Notes: a model not told the origin generated them from the sequence alone. Counted from the stretch's first letter, positions 48,554 through 57,177 are shown. The stretch is DNA of 64,000 bases from Microcoleus vaginatus WJT46-NPBG5 (GCA_019359355.1 JAHHHM010000002.1:248001-312000), one strand, 5' to 3'. Made by a program: numbers and translations.

Positions 48554-49354
48554 CTTAGTCGGTGCCGGCAGAGATTCTAAATAGTGCAAGAAATCAAGCA
48601 ATTCCTCATCAGTCAGCAGTTTGCTAGATGACTTGCCATAAGTTTGAGTTAAATGATTTTTTCCCTGCTCAGGACTCCAGTGCAAACGCTCTAGTTCAAC
48701 TTTAATTTTGGCGATTTCGTTCGAGAGATCCTTCTTCTTATCGACACCGGCACTCCCAGTTTCAGGCGCGGCGGGCATCGGCTTCCCAATACCCTCACGG
48801 TGAAACTGTGAACTGCTCAATAGAGGCTCAGTGGAAGCCGGCTCAACTTCTGGGAGATTAAACGATGACGTCGGTGCCGGCATAACATCCTGCTCTTCCC
48901 CATTGCCGTTGAAATCAGATAACCACTCATCCGAAGCCGGCGCAGGGGAAGTGGGAGGAATAGAAGGACGAGCCGGCGTTGTTAGCGGGGGAGAAGTTCT
49001 GGAAAAAGCTGTATCAGAGTGAGCCGGCACCAAAGGATCTGGCGAAAACCCTTTTTGCGATTGAAAATTCGTTGTCAAAGGTGCCGGTAAAGGTGAAGTT
49101 GTAGTGGGTTGAAGTGAAACAGAATTCGTCTGTGCCGGCTGTGGCGTTCCCACTTCAATTCCCAAAACATTCAAAGCCCGGGTTTTAGCTCGATCTTCCG
49201 CCACTTCCACAGTTTCTGCCGCCGCCATCCCCGAAGACAGCGTCACGCCTTCCACAACAACCAAAGCGCGGACAACATATTTGCCGTGATCAATCGCCAG
49301 TAACTCAGAAATTAAACCGCCGGCTGGATAACGAGCGAAAAATTGAGAAAACAT
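48551..49354 (-). CDS. Hypothetical protein with a small folded N-terminal domain and Pro/Ser/Thr-rich linker
   Basis: Residues 1-70 (MFSQFFARYPAGGLISELLA; GKYVVRALVVVEGVTLSSGM, then AEDRAKTRALNVLGI) look like a compact alpha/beta domain with weak resemblance to the single-strand annealing Rad52/DdrA-type fold. That resemblance is from memory and is unproven. Residues about 70-200 are disordered. The C-terminal 55 residues are helical (IAKIKVELERLHWSPEQGKN; KLLTDEELLDFLHYLESL). There is no signal peptide or membrane segment. It converges with clpP and shares its terminator region. Confidence 0.7.
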   Translation of the reverse strand: MFSQFFARYPAGGLISELLAIDHGKYVVRALVVVEGVTLSSGMAAAETVEVAEDRAKTRALNVLGIEVGTPQPAQTNSVSLQPTTTSPLPAPLTTNFQSQKGFSPDPLVPAHSDTAFSRTSPPLTTPARPSIPPTSPAPASDEWLSDFNGNGEEQDVMPAPTSSFNLPEVEPASTEPLLSSSQFHREGIGKPMPAAPETGSAGVDKKKDLSNEIAKIKVELERLHWSPEQGKNHLTQTYGKSSSKLLTDEELLDFLHYLESLPAPTK

Positions 49355-49532
49355 AGCATTCCCATCAAAAATATCAGAAGTCCAGAAGATAGCGCTATTT
49401 TAAATTTTAGACTTTACTTATTAAATTGGGTATTCACTTTCAAATCAGGGCCTCCCAAAATAAACTCACTGAAGCGTTGAAAGCTTTTTTGCACCATCTT
49501 AAAGAAGCCAGGCTTCAGGCAAAATAGAATAT

Positions 49533-49563
49533 TTGCTAAGTTAAATGCTTCTTAACTTAGCAA
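49533..49563. repeat. 12-bp perfect inverted repeat with 7-base loop
   Basis: TTGCTAAGTTAA and TTAACTTAGCAA flank ATGCTTC. A second small palindrome, GAAGCC-A-GGCTTC, lies 16 bases to the left. There is no U-run. It may be an operator or stem-loop in the leader of the adjoining minus-strand gene. Confidence 0.55.
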
Positions 49564-49684
49564 TTTGCCTACCCAAGAAGGCTATCTATCCTGATGGAAA
49601 ACATCGCGATTGAGTCAATCAAAAAAATCAAGGGCAGAATTTTCTTCTTTCCCTCTCGCCCTAGCAATGCTCTCGTGCCTTTGC

Positions 49685-49864
49685 CTAACACCCGCTGATT
49701 AAAAACCTGAATACCCCGCCGGCAAACACGACAGCTACTCCTAAACACACTTTACGGATGATCTTGCCCTCAATCCCTAACTTTAGGATAGTGTGCGAAA
49801 AAACCGATGTACCAAAAGCACCCGCTAAAACTAAAATAGTTAAAAGACTACATCTGCGCGGCAT
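49685..49864 (-). CDS. Possible small membrane protein (59 residues) or gene remnant
   Basis: The frame reads MPRRCSLLTILVLAGAFGTS, continues with VFSHTILKLGIEGKIIRKVC, and ends with a second hydrophobic segment, GVAVVFAGGVFRFLISGC. This makes two membrane helices joined by a basic loop, which looks like real protein sequence. No Shine-Dalgarno sequence precedes the ATG, and the sequence upstream turns into GC-rich non-coding DNA. It may therefore be a short gene or the surviving 3' end of a longer membrane-protein gene. I do not recognise the family. Confidence 0.42.
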   Translation of the reverse strand: MPRRCSLLTILVLAGAFGTSVFSHTILKLGIEGKIIRKVCLGVAVVFAGGVFRFLISGC

Positions 49865-49983
49865 TGAGCCGCTCCATCCGACCTGTATATACCCTAAAGC
49901 TAGAGCGGGGTCGCTGCAAAGCGGTTGCTAAAACAGAAGCGCCGCAGCGTGTAAGAAAACGAGAGTGCAAGAGTACACGCTAT

Positions 49984-50104
49984 TCAGGCACCTCCGACAC
50001 TCGCTCGAAGCCGGCTCAAGCTCCTGACCCTTGGTTGCATCACTGTGTTCTAAAACATGGCGGGGGCGAGAAAAACGGGTTTATTCAAAGTCGGAGGTGC
50101 CTGA
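49984..50104. repeat. 15-bp perfect inverted repeat enclosing 91 bases
   Basis: The arms are TCAGGCACCTCCGAC and GTCGGAGGTGCCTGA. The enclosed sequence is GC-rich and has no coding signature. It is a candidate stem of a structured RNA or the ends of a small inserted element. Confidence 0.65.
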
Positions 50105-50264
50105 CGATGTCACCCTGATGCCCAAACAGCTGCGTTAAGCGCAACTGAGAGGTTCCGCCATCGGATTGCTTGCTTCCAGCGTTCTCGGCGCGAACACTTC
50201 CTTAAAAGTCGTTCGCGAGGAAAGGAGGAGTGAAGCTTGGAAAAGGTGCGGACAGACGATAGTA

Positions 50265-50306
50265 GATTTTAGATTGACGTTCGCGTAGCGCATTGAATCT
50301 AAAATC
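50265..50306. repeat. 11-bp inverted repeat with TTCGCGTAGCGCATT loop
   Basis: GATTTTAGATT and AATCTAAAATC flank a 20-base loop containing CGCGTAGCG. The CGCGTAGCG core also occurs at 17020 next to another hairpin, so it may belong to a dispersed repeat family. It lies about 100 bases before the RNase R-like start. Confidence 0.55.
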
Positions 50307-50407
50307 CAAATTTCCAAATCCGGGCATCCAAGGCTAATAGCTACCGCCGCGTGGAGTGATAGTGCCGGGGAGAGAATCGAATAGAGACCACAAGGATTGA
50401 GCGCTGC

Positions 50408-52759
50408 ATGGAATTTTCAATCGCTACATTACTGGCAAACTTTACGGATGATAAACTGGTCGCGCCTAAAGTCTTGGAGAAGAAACTGGGTTGCCAGGAC
50501 AAGACAAGTCTGCGTAAATTCCAAATTGTCCTAGACGCTTTAGAGAAAATTGGCATCTTAGTCAAAGATCGCGGCAAGTATCGCCGGGTAGTTGAAGAAG
50601 GTGTCGTAGAAGCTAAACTTCGTTGCTCTAGCAAAGGGTTTTGTTTTGCCATTCAAGATGCGGAAGGATCAGAGGATATTTATATCCGGGAATGCCATCT
50701 CAGTTCCGCTTGGAATGGTGATCGCGTGTTGGTCAAGATCATCAAAGAAGGCAGCCGCCGGCGCAGTCCAGAAGGGGAAGTGCGGTTAGTTCTCGAACGA
50801 GCCAACCCCAGCGTCTTAGCGCGATTGAAACAAGCCAAAACCCAAACAGGTCTCGCTGCATACAAAGCCGTTCCCTTAGATGATCGGCTATTGTTTGAAC
50901 TCGAAGTTAACTCAAATGGCATCGCCCTAGAAGAAGCCATTGATTACCTGGTTCATGTCGAAGTTCTGCGCTATCCCCTCGGTTCCTATCCGCCGGTGGG
51001 GCGCGTTGCTCAAATTCTCGGTAGTGATGCCGAAGATGCTAACGATCTAGACATTGTTTGCTGCAAGCACGATCTGCCGCGTTCTTTTAGCGAAAATGTG
51101 ATGAAGGCGGCGAAAGCCTTGCCCAAACAGCTACGAAAAGCTGACTTGAAAAACCGGCTGGATTTACGTGAGGTGCTGACTCTCACCTTTAAGGCTGAAT
51201 CCTTACAACGTGAGCCAGAAGAACCAGAAACTGAAGAAGAAGGCTTAAGCACCGGCGCTTCTCCGGTAGAACACGCCTTCTCCTTAGAAACACTGGAAGA
51301 TGGGCAGTGGCGGCTGGGCGTTCATGTTGCGGATGTAGCCTATCATGTCCCACCCGACTCGCCCCTCGACCGGGAAGCCCGCAAGCGCGGCATCGCCGTG
51401 TTTTTGGGAGAAACGGCAATCCCCATGTTGCCCGAAATTTTGGCAGAAAATCGCTGCTCTTTGTTACCGGAAGAAGAACGGCTTGCCATTTCGGTGCTGA
51501 TCACCTTGAACTCTCAGGGAGAAGTGCTGGAATTTGAAATTCAACCCAGCGTTATTCAAGTTGATCACCAGCTCAGTCCCCAGCAAGCTCAAGAAATTTT
51601 GGATCGCAATGAAGACTCAGCGCTCAGTCCAGTCCTCGACCAAATGTTAGCGCTCTCCCGTGCAGTCAAGCAACAGGGGCAGCAACGGGGCGCGATTGAA
51701 CTAAATCTGCCGGCAACTCAGTACGGTGTCGGCCAGTTTCCCTTTGATGATGAGGGGTTGCTAGGGGTAATTGTTGCCTCACCTCGCCTCAGTGCCGGTG
51801 CAATGGTGACAGAATTGATACTTCTGACGAACCAAATCGTAGCCGGCCATTTACAGGCGCTGATGGTGCCGGGAATTTATCGGGTACAGCCAAAGCCCGA
51901 TTTCGATGATGTTCAAGAGTTAATTAAACTGGCTGACAATCTGGGGATGAACTTGCAGCTAGAAAATGAGGAAGATGTTCGCCCTCAAGATTATCAAGGT
52001 TTTACCCAACAGTTTGCCGGCTCCACTGCTGAACGCGTGCTGACTTATCTGCTGCAGGAAACCTTAAAACCTGCTACCTATAGCACCACCCCAGGATCGC
52101 ATTTTGGCCTATCCCTAGACACTGGATACACCCACTGCACTTCGCCAGTGCAACGTTACGCAGATTTGCTAGTGCAGCGCATCCTCCACGCTGTGTTTGA
52201 ACACGGGCGCGATCGCCGCACCACTCGTGTCAAAGAAAGCGTTAATTTACGTCACAGTAGCGCTAAAGGCCAAATTAACTGGAACGTGTTGCCCCCAGAA
52301 GTGCAGCATGAACTTGAAGAACAGCTCTCTACCATCGTGGGACATCTCGGTGATCGAGAAAAAGTCTCCCAGGAAGCTGAGGAGGATCTGGCAGGCTTAA
52401 AGAAAGCCGGTGCAATGAAAGAACGTACCGGCGAAACGTTTCCAGGTTTGATCACCGGCGTCCAGTCTTACGGCTTCTTTGTGGAAATTGAAGAATTGCT
52501 GGTGGAAGGACTGGTTCATGTTTCTTCTTTGAAAGATGACTGGTATGAATACCGCTCTCGCCAACAAACCTTGGTGGGGCGCAAAAACCGCAAGCAATAC
52601 CGGCTCGGCGATCGCGTAGAAGTTCAAGTCAAGAGCGTAGATTACTACCGACAACAAATAGACTTGGTTGCGGTTGGTGGTGGCAGTGAAGCCACAAATG
52701 GAGATGACGAGGAACCTGAGCGTTCCACTTACAACCCTTATCTGGAGGTTGATCGTTAA
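50408..52759 (+). CDS. RNase II/RNase R-family protein with degenerate active site
   Basis: The 783-residue protein has an N-terminal winged-helix/cold-shock part (residues 1-200), an RNB domain (about 255-610) and a C-terminal S1 domain (about 675-755; GLITGVQSYGFFVEIEELLV). The RNB fold is clear (LGVHVADVAYHV; SPLDREARKRGIAVFLGETA; IPMLPEIL), but the Mg-binding aspartate cluster normally found just before VHxADV is absent: the stretch reads GASPVEHAFSLETL. The later TSPIRRYPDL motif reads TSPVQRYADL, so the catalytic Arg is Gln. It is probably a non-catalytic RNA-binding relative, perhaps of the cyanobacterial Zam type. The start follows a structured leader. Confidence 0.9.
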   Translation: MEFSIATLLANFTDDKLVAPKVLEKKLGCQDKTSLRKFQIVLDALEKIGILVKDRGKYRRVVEEGVVEAKLRCSSKGFCFAIQDAEGSEDIYIRECHLSSAWNGDRVLVKIIKEGSRRRSPEGEVRLVLERANPSVLARLKQAKTQTGLAAYKAVPLDDRLLFELEVNSNGIALEEAIDYLVHVEVLRYPLGSYPPVGRVAQILGSDAEDANDLDIVCCKHDLPRSFSENVMKAAKALPKQLRKADLKNRLDLREVLTLTFKAESLQREPEEPETEEEGLSTGASPVEHAFSLETLEDGQWRLGVHVADVAYHVPPDSPLDREARKRGIAVFLGETAIPMLPEILAENRCSLLPEEERLAISVLITLNSQGEVLEFEIQPSVIQVDHQLSPQQAQEILDRNEDSALSPVLDQMLALSRAVKQQGQQRGAIELNLPATQYGVGQFPFDDEGLLGVIVASPRLSAGAMVTELILLTNQIVAGHLQALMVPGIYRVQPKPDFDDVQELIKLADNLGMNLQLENEEDVRPQDYQGFTQQFAGSTAERVLTYLLQETLKPATYSTTPGSHFGLSLDTGYTHCTSPVQRYADLLVQRILHAVFEHGRDRRTTRVKESVNLRHSSAKGQINWNVLPPEVQHELEEQLSTIVGHLGDREKVSQEAEEDLAGLKKAGAMKERTGETFPGLITGVQSYGFFVEIEELLVEGLVHVSSLKDDWYEYRSRQQTLVGRKNRKQYRLGDRVEVQVKSVDYYRQQIDLVAVGGGSEATNGDDEEPERSTYNPYLEVDR

Positions 52760-52841
52760 TGAAGAATCAGAGCCGGGATAAGGGGATAAAGAATTCTTTA
52801 TACTCTATCCCGGCAGCCTATTCTTTATTAGCAATGAACTG

Positions 52842-53465
52842 ATGACACAGGATAACAAGACACGCCCTCTGATTTTGGGTGTTTCAGGGGCATCTGGGCT
52901 AATTTATGCAGTGCGAGCGATTAAGTTTTTATTAGAGGCAGACTGGGCAATTGAGTTGGTGGCTTCTAAGTCTACTTATATGGTTTGGCAGGCAGAGCAA
53001 AATATTCGGATGCCCTCTGAGCCGGCGCAACAGGAGCTATTCTGGCGTGAGAAAGCTGGGGATGTGACAAGCGGCAAGCTGAGATGTCATGCTTGGCAAG
53101 ATGTGGGTGCGAATATTGCCAGCGGATCGTTTCGGACGTTGGGGATGATCGTGATGCCGTGCAGTATGAGTACGGTGGCGAAGTTGGCTGCCGGTTTGAG
53201 TTCGGATCTTTTGGAGCGGGCTGCTGACGTGCAGCTCAAGGAAGGACGTAAACTGGTGATAGTGCCTCGCGAGACGCCTTTGAGTTTGATTCACTTGCGG
53301 AATTTGACGGCTTTGGCGGAAGCGGGGGTAAGAATTGTGCCGGCGATTCCTGCTTGGTATCACAACCCGCAAACGATTGAGGATTTGGTGGATTTTGTGG
53401 TGGCTCGTGCTTTGGATCAGCTTGATATTGATTGCATCCCAATAAGCCGGTGGGAGGGACATTAG
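52842..53465 (+). CDS. ubiX: Flavin prenyltransferase UbiX
   Basis: UbiX prenylates FMN to make the cofactor of UbiD-type decarboxylases. The protein shows LGVSGASGLIYAVRAIKFLL at the N-terminus, ASGSFRTLGMIVMPCSMSTV (FMN and phosphate binding) in the middle and VIVPRETPLSLIHLRNL with PAIPAWYHNPQTIEDLVDFV at the C-terminus. The 207-residue length is normal. It lies 82 bases downstream of the RNase R-like gene on the same strand. No ubiD is visible nearby. Confidence 0.95.
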   Translation: MTQDNKTRPLILGVSGASGLIYAVRAIKFLLEADWAIELVASKSTYMVWQAEQNIRMPSEPAQQELFWREKAGDVTSGKLRCHAWQDVGANIASGSFRTLGMIVMPCSMSTVAKLAAGLSSDLLERAADVQLKEGRKLVIVPRETPLSLIHLRNLTALAEAGVRIVPAIPAWYHNPQTIEDLVDFVVARALDQLDIDCIPISRWEGH

Positions 53466-53540
53466 AAGTGTGAATTGGGGCGATGTTGCTGTGCTGCCGG
53501 TGCAAGAGTTAAGGGTGAAGAATGATTGTTTTTAAGATTT

Positions 53541-53640
53541 TTTAACCACAGATGATAGCGCAGCGTGGCGCTAGCCATACACAGATGAATACCGATGATA
53601 GCGCAGCGTACTGTTAGGCATATAGAGATAAATCTGATTG
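53541..53640. repeat. Two AGCGCAGCGT repeat units within an AACCACAGATG-type repeat
   Basis: TTTAACCACAGATGATAGCG starts the region, and GATGATAGCGCAGCGT recurs 43 bases later. The same unit is found twice near 12.86-12.92 kb. The surrounding AACCACAGAT/CACAGATGAAT is a well-known style of short cyanobacterial repeat. Confidence 0.65.
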
Positions 53641-53739
53641 CTTTATGTGTTATTTGGATAAAGGGGTGGAATTTTGCAAGGGATTTAATCTTTTTAACTA
53701 AAAACTCTTCGAGATACTCAACACTGTGGAGGATTCATT

Positions 53740-54540
53740 ATGCGTGAATTTCGTGTTTTACTGCTGCTGGTTGTATTCGGAGGGCTAGGGATTTTTGCAT
53801 GGCAAAATGCGTCGCCTGTTCTGCCGGTGGTATTTTTAGGCACGCAATCATTGGCGCTACCGCTTTCTGTGCTGATGTTGGGTGCTGTGGCGGCAGGTGT
53901 GCTGACATCCTTTGCGATTGCTGCTTTATATCAGCTGTCAAATTATTTGTTTGAGCGAGAATTGTTAACGAGCCGGCAGATTCCTTTACCGCAGATCCCG
54001 CGTGACTATATGCCTCAAACGCCACGCGAACCTGTGCCGCAACCGCCACGCCGGCAACCGGAACCGGCTCCCCAAGCTAATACAGTTTTGCAGAATAACT
54101 GGGGCACACCAAGGGCTTCTGCGACTGCCGACGTTTCTGAGGAGGTGGTTGATCGCCGTGCCGGTGTTGAGGAACCCGATGATTATGACGCGCCGGCTGA
54201 GGATGATGACGAGTTTTATGAGGATTGGGAGGAGAATGAGCAAGCCTCCAATGCTCCTGCCGGTGAGCGGGATTTGGGCAAAGATCCCACAACTTATGAA
54301 GTGCCGCAGGAACCGAAAACGGTTTCCCGCTATGGCTCAACTTATTCGATCAGCTATCGGGAGTCGGCTGAGTCTGGGGTGGGAAAAACGGAATCTGTTT
54401 ATGATGCGGATTACCGGGTGATTAATGCACCCTCCTCTGGTGAGCCGGCACCCAGGCAAGATGAAGGAAGCAAGAAACAAAATCAAGAGGATGATGGGGG
54501 TTGGGATAATGATAAACGCAAGCCTTCAAAAGATTGGTAG
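53740..54540 (+). CDS. LapA/DUF1049-like membrane protein with long acidic tail
   Basis: Residues 1-70 hold two membrane helices (VLLLLVVFGGLGIFAWQNAS; LPLSVLMLGAVAAGVLTSFA) joined by PVLPVVFLGTQSLA, the LapA-type hairpin with the WQN motif. The remaining 195 residues are Pro-rich and then strongly acidic (long DDD/EE runs about 140-180), so probably disordered and cytoplasmic. GGAGGA precedes the ATG, fixing the start. LapA-type proteins assist lipopolysaccharide transport or assembly in enterobacteria; the cyanobacterial role is unknown and the long tail is not part of that family. Confidence 0.82.
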   Translation: MREFRVLLLLVVFGGLGIFAWQNASPVLPVVFLGTQSLALPLSVLMLGAVAAGVLTSFAIAALYQLSNYLFERELLTSRQIPLPQIPRDYMPQTPREPVPQPPRRQPEPAPQANTVLQNNWGTPRASATADVSEEVVDRRAGVEEPDDYDAPAEDDDEFYEDWEENEQASNAPAGERDLGKDPTTYEVPQEPKTVSRYGSTYSISYRESAESGVGKTESVYDADYRVINAPSSGEPAPRQDEGSKKQNQEDDGGWDNDKRKPSKDW

Positions 54541-54792
54541 TTTAGAATGTTGAATTTGCAGTTATAGCGGTTTTCACTCCTGCACCCAACAGAGAATCGC
54601 AATATCTCTAACACCACTCCTTAACCCATCTGCGGTTAAAAAATCTCAAATCTGCTCCCTCCCGTTAATTGCTCCGCATTAAACAACCGGCACTCAGTAG
54701 AGCAATCAAAAAATCAGCACCCCCTTCTGAAAAGAAGAGAGTGCCGGCACTTAAATTCAACACAACTAAGTTGCGATAAATTGCCCTAAATC

Positions 54793-55296
54793 TTAATAGG
54801 CATCCTGCAACTCAAAAAAGTCTGGAGAGACATAATCCTTACGCAGCGGCCAACCTACCCAATCTTCCGGCATCAAAATCCGTTTTAAATTCGGATGTCC
54901 TTCATAAATGATGCCGTACATATCGTAAGCTTCCCGCTCTTGCCAGTCTACCGTCTTCCAGATCCAGAACAGGGAAGGCAGTCTCGGATCTTCCCGTGGT
55001 AGGAACACTTTCACCCGCACTTCTTCAGGTCGGTCAGCATTATCACTCACTTTAATTAAGTGATAGAAACTAACCAAATCTTCACCAGGACCGGCATCAT
55101 AACCGCCTTGACATTGCAGGTAATTAAATCCGTAAGCGTAGAGGGCAGTTGCCAGAGGAATTAAAAACTCCCGCTCAACTTTGATAATCTCCACACCGGA
55201 ATGATCTACCGGCAGCGACTCATGGGCAAACTCATTTTGCGTCAGCCACTGAGAAACCTTGCCGGCTTCAACGATTTGCGTTCCTTCTTCAGCCAC
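54793..55296 (-). CDS. ndhJ: NAD(P)H-quinone oxidoreductase subunit J
   Basis: NdhJ is a peripheral-arm subunit of the thylakoid NDH-1 complex (30-kDa subunit family), used in respiration and cyclic electron flow. Motifs include [20 protein letters not shown] near the start, [11 protein letters not shown] and the signature ERESYDMYGI-type stretch [20 protein letters not shown]. The GTG start follows AGGAGGAAA and overlaps the end of ndhK by 8 bases, giving a coupled ndhC-ndhK-ndhJ unit. The 167-residue length is normal. Confidence 0.97.
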   Translation of the reverse strand: MAEEGTQIVEAGKVSQWLTQNEFAHESLPVDHSGVEIIKVEREFLIPLATALYAYGFNYLQCQGGYDAGPGEDLVSFYHLIKVSDNADRPEEVRVKVFLPREDPRLPSLFWIWKTVDWQEREAYDMYGIIYEGHPNLKRILMPEDWVGWPLRKDYVSPDFFELQDAY

Positions 55297-56029
55297 GGCT
55301 TTCCTCCTTCTGAGCAGATTGAAGCGCCGGCGGCACCGGCATTCCCATCGCTTCTGTCAGTTCCTTTGGTGGCGCTTGGCGAGTGGGAGAGTCGAGATAG
55401 CTGCCGGTTAAAATCTCCGGAACCGGCTTCATGTTGTGTGCCTTGCTGTAGAAACGGTGGCTTTGCTGTAACCGGCCCCGTTCTTGTAGCGAATCATTAG
55501 AAACCTTTTTACGCAACTTTATAATTGCATCCATGATCGCTTCCGGACGCGGCGGACAGCCTGGGATATACACATCCACCGGCATCAGCTTATCGATTCC
55601 GCGCACTGCGGTGGGAGAGTCGGCACTAAACATCCCGCCGGTAATCGTACAGGCACCCATTGCAATCACGTATTTGGGTTCCGGCATTTGTTCGTACAAA
55701 CGAACCAAAGCCGGCGCGTATTTCATCGTGATCGTGCCTGCTGTAATAATTAAATCGGCTTGGCGCGGACTAGCACGCGGCACTAGACCAAAACGGTCAA
55801 AGTCAAACCGGCTGCCAATCATGCCGGCAAACTCAATAAAGCAGCAAGCCGTCCCATACATCAGGGGCCACAAGCTAGACAGTCGCGCCCAGTTGTAGAG
55901 GTCATCAACCGACGTCAGAATCACATTCTCCGATAGCTCTTTTGTGATCTCTGGCCGGCCTACCGGGTTAATCAGTTGCCCCGATTCCCCTGAAGTGTTG
56001 GGCGATGTAACATTAGTGTTCATGACCAT
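55289..56029 (-). CDS. ndhK: NAD(P)H-quinone oxidoreductase subunit K
   Basis: NdhK carries the N2 iron-sulfur cluster next to the quinone site of NDH-1. The cluster cysteines lie in [23 protein letters not shown] and [12 protein letters not shown] chose the ATG at 56029 (MVMNTNVT) because AAGGAG lies 7 bases upstream; the ATG two codons later (56023) is also possible. The gene overlaps the end of ndhC by 10 bases. The C-terminal 45 residues beyond the conserved core are variable, as in other cyanobacteria. Confidence 0.96.
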   Translation of the reverse strand: MVMNTNVTSPNTSGESGQLINPVGRPEITKELSENVILTSVDDLYNWARLSSLWPLMYGTACCFIEFAGMIGSRFDFDRFGLVPRASPRQADLIITAGTITMKYAPALVRLYEQMPEPKYVIAMGACTITGGMFSADSPTAVRGIDKLMPVDVYIPGCPPRPEAIMDAIIKLRKKVSNDSLQERGRLQQSHRFYSKAHNMKPVPEILTGSYLDSPTRQAPPKELTEAMGMPVPPALQSAQKEESRG

Positions 56030-56382
56030 TCTAAGGCTCCTTTGCGCCACGCATACACGAGTGCAATCACCAGAATTGCAATAAAAATCAGGGCTTCAAT
56101 AAAAGCCAACAACCCCAGCCGGTGGAACGCCACAGCCCACGGATAGAGGAAAACAGTTTCAACATCAAAGATCACGAAGACCAAAGCAAACATATAGTAT
56201 CGGATGTTGAACTGAATCCAAGCCCCTCCAATGGGTTCCATGCCGGACTCGTAAGTGGTACGCCGTTCTGGGCCAAGACCTTTGGGCCGCAGCAATGCAG
56301 AAGCCGTCAACGCCAATAAGGGTACGAGGCTGCTAATTAGCAGAAAGCCCAGGAAATATTCATAGCCGCTGAGGACAAACAC
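56020..56382 (-). CDS. ndhC: NAD(P)H-quinone oxidoreductase subunit 3
   Basis: NdhC is a small three-helix membrane subunit of NDH-1. The 120-residue protein has helices at about 6-28, 65-87 and 95-115. Its loop [20 protein letters not shown] and [12 protein letters not shown] are the family signature. It is the first gene of the ndhC-ndhK-ndhJ unit, and its promoter lies in the spacer divergent from rubA. Confidence 0.97.
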   Translation of the reverse strand: MFVLSGYEYFLGFLLISSLVPLLALTASALLRPKGLGPERRTTYESGMEPIGGAWIQFNIRYYMFALVFVIFDVETVFLYPWAVAFHRLGLLAFIEALIFIAILVIALVYAWRKGALEWS

Positions 56383-56738
56383 GATAAATAATGACCGCTT
56401 CGCTGAAGGTACGTTTGTTTCTACTTGTTTACATTACAGTATACAGGGCTAAGGGTTACGGCGGCAGGCTGCGAATCGTTGCACCACGCCCAGCCAAATG
56501 CCTTGTGTCTGAGAATCTTTATTTCTAACCTTTCAGATAGCGGTCGCCGTAAGGCTTGCCGGCTCAGCAATTCAGCCGAAAGCTTAATTTTTTAGCAGAT
56601 TCGTTGACAATCTTTAACAAAATTATGCGACATTTTAATATTATTACTATCAACGATCGTTATGCTGCGAGGAGACGTGGCGAGGACTGGAGCCTTGGTC
56701 ACTCTCTCAACGCCCCAACCCTCTATTCTTCCTGAGCC
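56383..56738. other. Divergent promoter region between ndhC and rubA
   Basis: No gene is seen. A TTGACA hexamer at 56604-56609 points towards rubA, but no matching -10 box is at ideal spacing. The rest is mixed sequence without repeats. Confidence 0.5.
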
Positions 56739-57074
56739 ATGAGTCCCGAAGCCATTGATTCCCAAACGTTAGACAGATACGAATGCCGAGCCTGTGGCTA
56801 CGTTTACGAACCGACCAAGGGAGACGATGGGCGTCAGGTTCCGCCCGGAACGCCGTTTACAGAGTTGCCGGCGGATTGGCGCTGCCCGGTGTGTGGGGTG
56901 CGAACCTCGCAGTTTTATAATATAGGCGCTGCCGGCACTGCCTCTGGATTTAAGGAAAATCTCGGTTACGGCCTAGGTGTCAACACACTCACTCCAACCC
57001 AGAAAAATCTGCTGATTTTTGGCGGACTGGCCCTTGGCTTGCTATTCTTTCTCAGCCTCTATGGCTTACAGTGA
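56739..57074 (+). CDS. rubA: Membrane-anchored rubredoxin RubA
   Basis: RubA is an iron protein needed for photosystem assembly in cyanobacteria and plastids. The rubredoxin domain has the two Cys pairs in YECRACGYVYEP and WRCPVCGVRTSQF. A linker leads to one C-terminal membrane helix (LLIFGGLALGLLFFLSLYGL), which anchors it in the thylakoid. At 111 residues it has the standard size. The order rubA-ycf48-psbE-psbF-psbL-psbJ is conserved in cyanobacteria and supports a PSII biogenesis role. Confidence 0.97.
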   Translation: MSPEAIDSQTLDRYECRACGYVYEPTKGDDGRQVPPGTPFTELPADWRCPVCGVRTSQFYNIGAAGTASGFKENLGYGLGVNTLTPTQKNLLIFGGLALGLLFFLSLYGLQ

Positions 57075-57177
57075 GACAGCTTCAAGATTCTACTCGAATG
57101 ATGAAGTCTTGATCCACTGGGGAAAGACTTGGATCGCATTCGCGTTTGAGCTGAAACTGAAGGACTGCCGGTTCTAA

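Larger units (their letters stand above)
49865..50407. other. GC-rich intergenic region with strong inverted repeats upstream of the RNase R-like gene
   Basis: Unlike the AT-rich spacers elsewhere, this stretch is GC-rich and full of self-complementary pieces. A perfect 15-bp pair (TCAGGCACCTCCGAC at 49984, GTCGGAGGTGCCTGA at 50090) encloses 91 bases, and an 11-bp pair (GATTTTAGATT at 50265, AATCTAAAATC at 50296) encloses GCGTAGCGC. I could not match it to RNase P RNA, tmRNA, SRP RNA, 6S RNA or a tRNA from memory. It may hold a structured RNA, a leader for the gene at 50408, or a decayed element. Confidence 0.45.

Noticed and set aside
50360-50400. tRNA-like TTCGATTC stretch on the minus strand
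   Set aside because: The flanking bases do not form the T-stem or acceptor stem, so no tRNA can be folded.
49865-50407. rnpB, tmRNA, SRP RNA or 6S RNA
   Set aside because: None of the invariant sequence elements that I remember for these RNAs is found.
43110-52620. HIP1 octamers (GCGATCGC) as the main repeated palindrome
   Set aside because: Present at only a few positions (for example near 43119, 43777, 52208 and 52609); the RCCGGY palindrome is far more frequent.
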